This document shows positions 34,074 through 45,105 of a DNA stretch of 64,000 nt, piece after piece. The notes beneath the pieces were generated by a model that was not told the DNA's origin, made no database searches, and saw only the letters and a list, made by a program, of their open reading frames with translations. Position numbers and translations under genes: made by a program. This DNA comes from Stereum hirsutum FP-91666 SS1 (Eukaryota > Basidiomycota > Agaricomycetes > Russulales > Stereaceae): the NCBI RefSeq assembly GCF_000264905.1, contig NW_006763139.1:507949-571948 (forward strand), written 5' to 3'. Positions within the stretch are counted from its first letter, which is position 1, and each line of letters opens with the position of its first letter.

Positions 34074-37000
34074 ACTAGTATCGTCTTCGGTTCTGGGTCC
34101 CACCGCCAGGGCCTTGATACGGGCCATAATCGGGCGGAGGCCTTCCACCAACTAGAGGAAGTCTACGATCAGCCAATAGATTGATCCAGTATCTCCTGAG
34201 GTTGACTTACCAGCCCTAGGAGGAGGAGGTGGGGAACGCGAACGACCACCCGCATTCGGAATCACGGCATTCTTGAAGACTTGAAGTAGATCATCCGTAC
34301 GGAACACAGGTCCTATATCAATGAAACCTCCGAATAAGCATCTAGAGCCACGTAACGAAAATGTTCTGAATACTGACCGTCAAACTTATTCGCAGGTGGC
34401 AACGATCCAATAAACCACGAAAGCACCCCAGGTAAAACCACTGGCTTCTCTTCCTCCGGCACCATCGGAGCATCCCTCACAATGGGCCTCCTCGCCGCAC
34501 CTCCAGGCGGCCCTACATCCCTCTCCCTATCCCTGTCCCAGGAAGGACTCGCATACCTCCTCCTTCCCGTATGTCCATCGCCCCAACGATCCCTATCCCT
34601 TGCTGAAGGTGATCGCGCCCTCTTACCATGCCCAGCTGCGTCCACATCTCTTCCCCTCTTGTAGTCTGGCGAAGCAGGCCTCTTGTATGCCGCTCCACCA
34701 CCCCCACCACCACCGTGCTGTGGCCCAGGCTGAGAGTTACGTGGAGCGCCGTTGTTATTCGACTCTTGAGAGTTCGAAGGCATGATCGATTGAGCCGTGT
34801 CATTGCGAACGAGAGCATTGGTCGACATTTGGTGGCCGGATGATGATTGTCGAACAATGGCGAGGCCGAGATCGCGTGCGGCAATAGCATCAGTGTTGTG
34901 GGCGGTGTGGCGCTGCGCGAAACGCTTAATGGGTGGGTCTGGGTCAAAACGTATCATCAGTCTGCTGGTACTATTGAACGAGGTATGTTGATGTTGAGGC
35001 GACAAACCAGTAGGATACACTTCAGCCATTCGCTTCTCGAGCTTTTGTGCGGCTGTGAGGTCACCGTACTGATACTCATGACGGGCCCAACGCTCCCATA
35101 ACGGCCTGGCTTGATCAGGCGGGAAGGTACCGATAACACGTTCGAACAAGGCCCGAGCATCTGATGAGGGCCGGTTTAGCAAGAACAGTCACGGAGGAGG
35201 CGATGTGAGGACGAACTGTTGTCATCGTTTATGGAGAGAAGGAACATCAAATAATGTGAGACGAACTCCGGCTGATCGCCGAACGTCTCAAGACCTTTCT
35301 CAAAGATACGGGCAGCAACTCCCGACTCTTTGTTGCAATGGTATTCCATCAAAGCTGTACAAAAAATACATGTCAGGTTGTCTTCGCACGATATACAGCC
35401 ACAAGGTTGAAGAAACCCTTGAACGTACCGGAAGACTCATAAACCTCCCATGGGATCAGCTTCTCCTTCCTCGCCTTCGCAAACACCGCCCTCGAGCTCT
35501 TCAATCCCTCAGCTCTCCTCGCAAACCTCATAAACATCGTATAAACCAGACCGAACTCTTTCCTTCGCTCTTCCAGCTCTTTCGCCTTTGGTAGTGGTGG
35601 AGGTGGTTTGTTCCGCTTCTTCTCCTCGCTCTGAGGAGTCACGGTCGCCAGATCCGACGAAATGGTCATTTCTACGTCGCCCGTTCCGGAAGCGGTGCCA
35701 TTGGCGGCAGCCTCTTTCTCTTCTTTGGCTTGAGCTTCAAGAGATTCCAGGTCTGGGCGGAGGACGTCGAGGAACTTGTCAAATGTGCGGTGGACTTCAG
35801 GATAATTACCGTTGATCTCGAGGATCTCGGCATAGGCAAAGTTAAGGAGGAAGCTTAGGACGAGTCGCTGATAAGTCGTTGTCCAGATATTGGAAGATAG
35901 GTGAATGATGGCTTACCTGCTGGGGATAGCCTCGATGCCGTTGCGCAATAGGTTGAGAGCCTCTTCGGTCTTACCAACACTATGGGTCCAGATATACGCC
36001 ATGTACCTGTACGATCAATCAGAGCGATAAGTATATCCGCCACTCGCCACTCGCTCACTTTCATATGAATCTCACGTACCAAATCTCGCTGAAGAATCGC
36101 ATCCGTATCATGGCTTTGCGATATACGCTCTGTACCCGACTAATCAACACCATCTTATCCTTATCCTCAATCTCCAACGGATTACTCTCCTCCCAGCGCA
36201 GATAGGTCTTCCACGCGCCCACCAGAGCTCGTTCCGCCGGATTGAAGCTCGGGAGGGGAGGGAGGTAAATGGAAGGACGGCCGGAGGCAGAGGCGGGCGG
36301 CGGGGGGAAGAGCATGCCAACTTGACGTTGGAGGTTGCGGAGGACGGTGCGGGCTTGCATGTAAGAGGGTGAGAGGTCATTCATGAATTTCTTAGCCTAA
36401 GAGGCAGGCAAAAAATATCGATGATAAGGTTGGACTCAAAGCAGCGCTTGTACGGATGAGATGGAACATACGGTGATCTTGTTCAGGCTGTTCTCGAACG
36501 CTTCGAGTTGCGACCATAGACTTTCGACGTTCTCGAGTGGAATTTGCACGGCGCGATGGTAGACCTTCCGGAGAGCATCCATCTTCTGCTGTTCTTCCCA
36601 GGTCGAATTTGTCTGCGAAAAGACACATAATTTCAGTAAGCAGTATTAATCCAAGCGGTTGATTGGTATAATGAGCAGCGTGTCTTATGACGGCCAAGAG
36701 TGGACAGGTCCAGAGGCGCACACGGGTCGGTGGTCGATCACACAAATCGGACATCACACACGATCACGCTCACGCTCGGGATGGTCACACAGGAAAAAAA
36801 AAAGTTTGATTCGGGTGTATAGTACGACGACATGGAGGTTGGGTGTGATGGAGTGGTAGAAAAAGGAGGATGTAGGGGAATGGGGATGTGAAGTGGCCAG
36901 GATTGCGGAGTGGAGTAGGAGGAAGTGTAACATACCTCACCCGACCTGAGGAATTCGATATAGTCCGTCCATATTTCGCCGCTGTCCTTGTCCTGACCAA

Positions 37001-37689
37001 CGTAGTTGAGAGCAAACTCATAGGCCTTGCGTACAATGTCTCGCGTCTGAGCGTTCGTCCCTGGATTGGTTCGCCTTTTCTGGGAGATGAGACCGAGTGT
37101 TAGATTATACAAAAATGTGCTTCACAGACCTTACATAGGTGAGGTAGAACTTGAAAAGATCCACGGATGGTGAGGTTCGGAGGAACCTTTTAAAAAGGCT
37201 CTCCGCGTGCACAAATGAATTGAGGTTAAGGAAGACAGTAAGGTAGGCGACTTGGGCTGCAGACTACCAGAATAATCAGCGAAAAGCTCAAGACAGTAAG
37301 ATGGCTTTAATGGTCGACGAGCTGTACGGAGGAACATTGAAGGCCCTTTCGGGTATTTCCAAGGACCACATATTTTTCTTTGGGGCGATGAATCTGTGTT
37401 CAATATCACGACTCACAGTATTCGGATACATCTCCAACAGCGCCTCGTATGAATCCTTCACTTTCTCGATGTCCCCTGATTCTTCCGCAAGCGCGACAAG
37501 CCGGTTCCATCCCTCCGGATTGTGAGGTTTCTCACGAAGTTGCGCACGTAGAAGATCCCACTGTGACGGTGGCACAGCGGATGTTAGCGCACTTTCTGAG
37601 ACAACTTGAGAGGCTGGTCCTTCGTTCTCTTCAGTCTTTACTGGCCCAGAAGAGTCTTGCTGGGACGCGTTCGCGTCGGTGCTAGACAT
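34074..37689 (-). CDS. RNA14: Rna14/CstF77 mRNA 3'-end processing factor
   Basis: Scaffold of cleavage factor IA (CstF77 in animals), which dimerises through HAT (half-a-TPR) repeats and organises the pre-mRNA cleavage and polyadenylation complex in the nucleus. ATG 37689 gives an acidic N-terminus, then HAT-type helices beginning SQWDLLRAQLREKPHNPEGW. Later come ESLFKRFLRTSPSVDLFKFY, WTDYIEFLRSG, VYHRAVQIPLENVESLWSQL, AWKTYLRWEESNPLEIED and, in the Suf domain, VYTMFMRFARRAEGLKSSR, RIFEKGLETFGDQPEF and FERVIGTFPPDQARPLWERW. The C-terminal part is low-complexity with SR/RD dipeptides and the monkeytail-like VLSWFIGSLPPANKFDGP. It ends NRRRY at TAG 34076-34074. Many short introns. Family call is firm; a few exon edges are approximate. 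Confidence 0.93.
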
Positions 37690-37994
37690 GTTACAAAAAG
37701 TCACTATGAGACTGAGTTGTGGCGTTCTTGCGTCGGTTGATCTTCTCCGGGGGGTTTTGTGGTCTTGATACTTGAGATATTGACGACAGTGTCGACAGGG
37801 AAAAGGTAATGTGAAGACAAAAAATTTGTTGACACGACGATGAGGGTACGGGAACAAGAGAGTTGGGACCATTGTGACGCGTGTCCACGATTAAAAAGCA
37901 GCCGGGCTCCGAATTTACAAGCTCCGCTTCATCCGATGTCTGGCGAAAGTCACGCCCTAAACTTGAAACGGTGCCACATCACCGTCGAACAACG
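37690..37994. promoter_or_regulatory. Divergent promoter of rna14 and the GH85 gene
   Basis: 305 nt separate the two ATGs (only 191 nt if the GH85 protein starts at the in-frame ATG 37881). Both genes must be driven from this short interval. I do not see a clear TATA box. Confidence 0.6.
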
Positions 37995-40918
37995 ATGCCC
38001 ATTGTCGGCGTGGACATATCTTCGCACACTGGAGATGAGTTGCCCTTCTTTGACTCACTTTTGGATCTAGACAAGTGGACGGATACCCCCTCCAATAAAC
38101 TTGGTAGTATCCCAAAGTACTACCCTCGGCGAGGGCGGGATGGTGGCGACGACAAAGAACGGAACGGGAGACTACTGGTGTGAACTTGTGTCAATTTGTG
38201 CCAAGTACATACATCTGATCTTGTTGTAAAGGTCTGCCATGATTACAGGGTAATTCTGTTGCTCTCACTACCACAAAATCTTTGACCTCGGTATTAACTT
38301 CTGGGTGTTAGGGTGGCTACAATGAAAGTCCAACGTCGTTTACCTACACTTTCAACTTCTGGCCCTGGTGCGACGTATTTGTATAGTAAGCCCCTTGTGC
38401 CCCGATTGGGACCAAAGACGTCCAATCAATTTGAGGCTAACCCCCTGAGTAGTTTTTCTCACCACAGAGTGACAATCCCTCCATCGGGATGGACGACGGC
38501 TGCACATCGTCAAGGCGTGAAAATGCTCGGGACTTTGTTAGTATTTCTTATCTCCTCCTGCATCCACAGAGACTTGAAAGTGTGCAGAAGTGCACTCGCA
38601 ACTGTGCAAAGTAGCAGCATGTTCAATCTAATGAACAATATCTTCGATTATCATTGACTGTGAAGCTGAGACGTCCATAGCGCTCTCGATGGATTCGAAG
38701 GGCTCGTCTGTCTTCTCTGAAGAACCATTCGTACAATGACAGGTCCCGTCGTAGCCTGCTTTGGATTTTTTTTGCGTCTTTCTAATCATACTTATCTTCT
38801 GGTATCTCGTATAGAATATTTGAACACGAATCTAGTGAAAGCGACTGCCTTCGACTACTCTTTGGTCGTCTTCCTCGATCCCAGACAGGCCCCGCTGCGC
38901 CTTCCCAAGATGGCACCGTTCCCGTCTCACCACACTATGCCCGCATTCTCGCTGATCTCGCATACCAGCGCGGGTTCGATGGGTATCTACTCAATTTTGA
39001 GTATCCGCTACGTGCTGGTGGTGGTGTTGGGCACACTCGTTCTTTAGCAGCTTGGATTGCGCTGCTAAACAGGGAGTTGAAGAAGAAAGTGGGTCCACAC
39101 GCGGAGGCTATTTGGTCAGTGTGGTCGCTTATTACACGACAGGTTCTTGATCTCATTAGTGATTCGTCCTCGTAGGTATGACAGCGTCGTCTTCACCGGA
39201 CAGTTGCGTTGGCAAGACCGACTGAATAACTACAACCTCCCGTTCTTCCTCCCATCCACCGGATTCTTCACGAATTATACCGCAAGCTTTCCTGCCTTAT
39301 CGTCTCGCCTTGCTCTTACTGACGACCGCCTGCCCAACAGTGGCCTGCCCATTTCCCTTCCGTTACCACGAAATTCTTCGACAGCCTGCCATCAGCTACC
39401 CAACATCTCTCCCCCAAAACCCTTCAAGACGTCTACACCGGCATTGACGTTTGGGGCCGTGGCTCTCATGGCGGGGGCGGCCTCGGCTGCTACAGAGCCC
39501 TCGAGCACATCAACCCCAAACCTTCTCCGACCGAAGTCGAGTCTGACCCTGCCATCGACGCCCGTGGCAGCATGAGCGTCGCTCTCTTCGGCCAGGCCTG
39601 GACTTGGGAAAGCGAGCAAGACAAGCCCGGCTGGGATTGGGATCAGTGGTGGTCTTTCGAGCGCAAGTTGTGGTTAGGTTCCGAGGACACGAATGAGAAT
39701 GTCGAAGTTCCGGACGCCCCTGTCAGGAGAGAAGGGGAGCCTGTATGTCCACATGGACCTTTTCGACCACTGACTGAGTTCTTCGAACCGAAATCACCGC
39801 CCGATCCTGCGGAGTTACCGTTCTTCACTTCGTTCTCTCCTGGTGTTGGGCGGGGATGGTGGGTGAACGGGTCCAAGGTGTGGATGACGGAGCTCCAGGG
39901 GAAGGAGAAGTTGGCCGGGTGGACGGATGTGTCGAAACAGGGGTCTCTTGGAGACTTGCTCTGGCCTACACCTCGGGTGAAGTGGGAGGATGTAGGGCGG
40001 GAGGAGGCGTTGCCACAAGGGCGGTGCAGCTTCGAGTTTGGAGATGCGTGGCAGGGAGGGAATAGCTTGAGGGTGGCGTTCGACGTGCAGGGTTCCGAGG
40101 CTGATGATGCCTTCTTCCGGTCGATGTGGCTCCCCGTTCAATCGTTCGCCCTTACAGCAGGGAGATCCTACGATGCCTCTATTATCTTCAAGTCAGAGAG
40201 CGAGAACATCGATGTAGGCCTATCGCTCAAGTTTCCTCGGGCCGATGCCTCAACAACCGAAGAACTACCGGTGTCCGTGTCGGAGGAGCTCGCGAATGGG
40301 TGGACGAAGTTATCTCTCAGCTTCACACCTACCTCGAACGCAGCGCATATCGGCCTTATCGTTGGTTTCGCGGCGGAAGATCCTTCCGAGGGTCTCCATC
40401 TCTGCTTCCTTATTGGCCAACTGGTCGTACATCCTTCGCCGCCGCCACCACCCACTCTAACATCGATTCCTCGCATCCTATGGGCGGACTTCCAAAGATC
40501 CACAGCACCACCTGCTCCTCCTATCAACGCCACCGCCACCATGACCCCAATGGGTATCCTCACCTGGGAAATTTCCGCTACATTTCTGCCTTTACCCCTC
40601 TCTACAACCATCCCTTCCGTCGACGATCCCAATCCCATATGGCACCTCGACGTTTCAGAACACTGGTTCCCTTCTTTTCTCTACTTCAACATATATGTCC
40701 AGGTACATGATTCGGAGGGGAAAGTGAAGGGGCCTGAGAATGCGAACTTTGTGGGCACGACGGGTTTCGATGGGAGGAGGGGAAGGTTTTGGGTCGATGG
40801 AGGTGTGATGGGTGGTGTAATCCCGGCCGGTTCCGGGAAATTGAGGTACTACGTGCAGGGGGTGACCGAGAAAGGAGAGGTGTTGACGTGGGATAGGTGT
40901 TGTTACGTCGACACGTAG
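37995..40918 (+). CDS. Endo-beta-N-acetylglucosaminidase, GH85 (ENGase)
   Basis: Cytosolic enzyme that cuts the chitobiose core of free or protein-bound N-glycans. Seven exons can be joined exactly: 37995-38177, 38232-38249 (18 nt, VCHDYR), 38312-38385, 38453-38536, 38815-39114, 39176-39281 and 39341-40918, giving 780 residues. GH85 landmarks appear in order: LLVCHDYRGGYNESP, FWPWCDVFVYFSHHRVTIPP, GVKMLGTLIFE, YQRGFDGYLLNFEYPL (the N-x-E pair holds the catalytic Glu), WYDSVVFTGQLRWQDRLN, FFTNYTW and YTGIDVWGRGSHGGGG. A beta-sandwich-like C-terminal half follows. Intron 6 starts with GC (ACC|gcaagc). There is no signal peptide, as expected for a cytosolic ENGase. An upstream in-frame ATG (37881) would add 38 basic residues. 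Confidence 0.93.
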
Positions 40919-41174
40919 GCGAGAATATAGCTCTGGTGAAAGTAACGACGTACTCGCAGCTGTAAACACGGGAAGAAATCTGTACGATACTTGTGCTTGT
41001 ATATTTGCGTTATCTGCTGCGGTTAATATAGTCTCTTTTCGATGTCAGAAACGGAGATGGTGTAGAGACACAGCAGGCTAGTATATATGGTCACCATACT
41101 GATACAGAAAAAACAACAAGAGCTACATGCTACATGCTGACTTTTATGACCCGAATAAAGAGATTATATCCATT

Positions 41175-44167
41175 TTACAAAACCTTATCCAGGAACCGAC
41201 CCCAAGCACTACTTGACCGAATCGCCGCGTCCGCCATTTCCTTCTGTTCTTGTAACGTAAGCTCTTTGTGAGTCTCGTCTCCTCTGCCCGACATGAGGTC
41301 GATCTCCCTTAGAGGGATAAACTGTGCAATGCAAACCGATGACCATCAATACTCGTCATATGGGATGCTTGGAGTTGTGAGAGGGGGAAGGATACGAACC
41401 TTCGTGTGATGCCACCATTTCCAGCCGTAACTGTGGGAGTAATAGGAGAGAGGTTAGGCAAGCCACACTTGATAGGATCGAGGCAGATACGCACTAAAGG
41501 AGAACGAAGATTGGAATACTGAACACCACTATTCGTCAGTCAAAAGTAAAGAATTTGACAATGTTTAGACGGACCTGATATACGCGGACACAAAGGTCTG
41601 AGGGTCCCACTCGACCTTCAAAAATACGTTGTATCCGGAGATCAAAGCAAGGATCCCTGATAGGCATCAAGAAAACTGAGTTAGCTCTCGACTACAGGAA
41701 TCACGAGAAGAAGGGAACATACATGAGGACCACCAGCCAAAGTAGGCAGTATACGGCATGAACCTCCCTCGGTAGGGAAGCGTCGACCGATTGACACCTT
41801 GTACGGTCAGTGCCTTGTTAAATCGGACCCAAGTCCAGCAAATACACCCTGTCATTTGAGAACAAATAGAAAAAGATTAGCATATTTACGGGACAGCTAG
41901 CGCGATAAAGTTTCTTACCCCAGTTGATGAGTCCGGAAACGGAGGTGAGCGCCTGAAGCCAAAGGAAGACCTGGGATGCACTGCTCGAAATACTGAGGTA
42001 TGCGAGCGCTCCGAAAGAGCACGAAATTATTGTGGCGTAGAGAGGCAACCCGTGTCGAGTGACTGCCGTCGGGCCATAGTGTGAGTTTTGGATTGTCTGG
42101 GAATCCTAAGATGACGAACCCTTAGCAAATATCTTCGGTGCTCTACGGGAAAGAGCGAGCGAATAAAGCGATCGTGCTGATATATCTGTAGTCACCCAAG
42201 TCTGTGAGCTAGGAGTAATGGGGTTATGGGCAGTGGTACGAACACGCGTAAGAGTTTCCAGCGCTCCAGGCTGAGACGAGGAAGACTGCATTGAGACTAC
42301 GGAGGTTTGTTAATATTGCATATCATGGGGGATCAAGAAAGGACCTACACATGGGGCAGGACGCTGATGCCTCCTTGTTGAATAGCAATGACGAACGGTG
42401 AACTAAGGAGAAATACGGTATTTCGTCAAGGGCTTGTCCTCCATATAGAAAGAAATGGGGACGCACGCCGCAGCTATGGAGAGGATTGGTCAGATAACGT
42501 ATGATACGTCGAAAAAACTCTATCATACTCACCACTCGAATCAGCACCGAGCTGCGCGTTGTCGGCTGGTACGAGCATGCCTACCAGCATGATTCCACCT
42601 GGAGATGAACTTGCGGTGAGTCCTGATAAACCCGAGGAACGTAAGATGATCGTACCGATATAGAAGAACAACTGAGGGAAAGAGCTGATGTTAGCGTGAG
42701 TATTCTAACTGAGGTGAACGATTAGGACATACGATTCGGTAGGCTACTTTCTTGATGGCACGAGGGATTTCTCGGACGGGATTACTGGTCTCTCCGGCTG
42801 CAAGGACGATAGCTTCGGTACCAAGGTATGTGTACGCAGCGCCCACGATAGAATAGAGAAACTACACAGAGGACGTGCATCAGGTAAAAGCAATGATACG
42901 AAGTTTAGAAAAATCTTACAGCACAGAAGCGTCCGGTTGCTCCTGAAATACCGTCATACTGAACAAAAGGTTGGTCTCTCCAGTACCTCTATACAATCCA
43001 GGAAATCAGTAAGGGGGGCTGTTAGGTGGTGTCCTTGTGGGCGGTGAACTCACAAATCCGATCCTATCGTGGCTAGGGGCACCGCCGAGATCGATGACTA
43101 TGCCGACGATGAAGAGAACGACAAACGCTAAAATCTTGAGCGTCGAAGTCTAGGATTCAGGCGTGAGAACACGAAGAGAGGCTCAAATCGGTAAGGAACC
43201 TTACGATGACTTCAACTTCGCCGAAGTACCTGACAGGAAGGAAAACTAAAATAATAGACAAGACCATAAAGATCGTGCTGAGAGGCGTCAGTTAGTTTAA
43301 AGCGTAATGATGTCACCAGAAACTCACATCCACGCCGCAAGGGGTAATGGGGTGTCCCAGTACTCTATAATTACAGTAACCGCAGAGAGCTCGCTGGCGA
43401 AACTGACGGCATTGCCTTTGAGATGATGACGATATTAGCTGGGAAGAAGACCAATGCTTCTGACATGTTTCCTTACCATACCAATAGCTGACACCTGGCT
43501 TCAAGTGGTGAGTACTATCTTTAGTTCGATATTATCTGATGAACCTACCGATACTGAAACCAAGCGCAGGATCTAAGAACCGACCAGCAAAATGTGGAAA
43601 ACTCCCGGCACTATGTAGACCGTTGATAGTCAGACAACTACAACCGGCCTAATGAACATGTCACGGTAGGGTCAGGCTTACCCAGGGTATAGAGTGGAAA
43701 GTTCGCCGAGACACTCCATAACAGACCAGAGAACGAGGCCCATCACAACATACCCAAGGAAGATAGCCACTGGTCCGCAAACTGAAAGCGAATAACCAGA
43801 ACCGATGAACAATCTGGATAGACAGCCACTGCCAGTCAGAAGGACGAAGTGTGTTTGAGTACGCGAAGATGGTTTACCCTGTACCGATAGCCTAGTATTA
43901 AAGGTATTCATGAGATAATCAGTTGCAATACAAGGGTCGCTCTATGTAACGGAACTGACTCCACCAAGACCTATCATCTGAGAAATTGGGTCAGTAAAGC
44001 GTAAAGAACCGGCGTCTCAACACTCTAACCTGAATGTGGCGAGGCTTCAGTTGTCGTTGGGTTTGGCCGATACCATCCTCAAGATCATATCCACGCCCCA
44101 TGAACGAGCTCGACACTTCATTGAGCCCTGATTCAGGGCTCTTCTCGTTCACTTTGTCGTCTGACAT
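41175..44167 (-). CDS. Amino-acid permease (fungal YAT/APC family)
   Basis: Plasma-membrane amino-acid/proton symporter with about 12 transmembrane helices. ATG 44167 gives a hydrophilic cytosolic N-terminus ending LKPRHIQ. TM1 is assembled from very short exons: 43960-43977 (18 nt, MIGLGG) and 43878-43891 (14 nt, AIGTG), then LFIGSGYSLSVCGPVAIFLG. The result is the family signature RHIQMIGLGG-AIGTGLFIGSG. GLVLWSVMECLGELSTLYP forms the next helix. Downstream exons are short and numerous (about 15 introns). The C-terminal cytosolic tail FIPLREIDLMSG...ELTLQEQKEMADAAI and SSAWGRFLDKVL ends at TAA 41177-41175. It lies 938 nt downstream of an OPT peptide transporter on the same strand. Specific substrate unknown. 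Confidence 0.88.
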
Positions 44168-45105
44168 GGTCTGCCTTTTGATGATGGTTAGTGCCTCTAC
44201 GCTTCGATGCGTAGTGATACCGTCTGTGGCCCTAGAGAAGCGTAAGTAGTTCGGACTCAAGGTACGGACTTGAAGACGAAGGAAGGAATCGAACTCGAGT
44301 TCTTCGAGCTCTTGATACAACGGCAGAATTGTTCACCGAGCCGCCGGAGCACGCGATTGAGTGCATATGGAAAACAATTTTCTTTTCTGCAAAAACTTCC
44401 ACGCGTCGCCTTTTCGGGACTTCATTGAGTCTGGACGATCGCCGCGACTCACCTCGGATCGCAGTTTGCCAAGTATACGGGCAGGGCGCCATACTGAAGC
44501 CACGGGAGCCTTGTGGACCTTGCTCGAGCATCATGCACATGTATCGACACTCGATAACTTCGAAGCTACAAGAAAGATTCCGTAATGGGCGCGACGCCCA
44601 AAATAGCAGGCTCCTGAGACCGACCGGACCCGGGGAGACACGGCCTTGGCAAACACCAGCAAATAATGTCGCGCCACAGTGGCGCAACACCTGCGTTGCC
44701 CCACGTACGGCCTGTTATGAGCGTCCAGAAGACGAAATATGCCTATACTTCTCACCACTTCAAGATAGAGTGTCGACTGGCTTGCCAAGAGAACACACAA
44801 AATCATCGCGGAAGTAGAGATCGTTGCATTCATTTGACACTGCTTCGTAACATTCGACATCGCTACTCGTTCATGCTGAAGGTAATGACCCAAAAAACAA
44901 ACACAGCCATGTAACCTACAGAATAAAAAAAAACCAAAAAATACCACCCAACAAGGATAATCAGACCAGAAGTTACAGGGGAAAAAGAGTGACGAAAAGG
45001 GAAGGTGAAGGACAAGTGCGATGGCAGCAGCGCTTGCTACCGATGCAAGGCAGAGTCATAACGTCCTACTCAATTGACAAGTTGTCTAAGAATGTACGTG
45101 CACCA
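44168..45105. other. Intergenic between OPT and permease genes
   Basis: Promoter of the permease and 3' flank of the OPT gene. Frames of up to 162 codons exist on both strands but none resembles a protein. A tRNA-like T-loop on the minus strand near 44280-44300 was considered and rejected. Confidence 0.4.

Noticed and set aside
40126..40710. 194-codon plus-strand frame within the GH85 gene
   Set aside because: It overlaps the GH85 exon in another frame and shows no protein features.
41385..41410. Perfect 5-bp stem with loop TTCGTAT on the minus strand, like a T arm
   Set aside because: It lacks the conserved A at loop position 5, has no other tRNA arms, and lies in the permease gene at an exon/intron edge.
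44240..44345. Possible minus-strand tRNA (GAGTTCGATTCC T-loop-like, GGCTCGGTGAACA D-arm-like)
   Set aside because: The T stem does not pair and no 7-bp acceptor stem can be formed around it.
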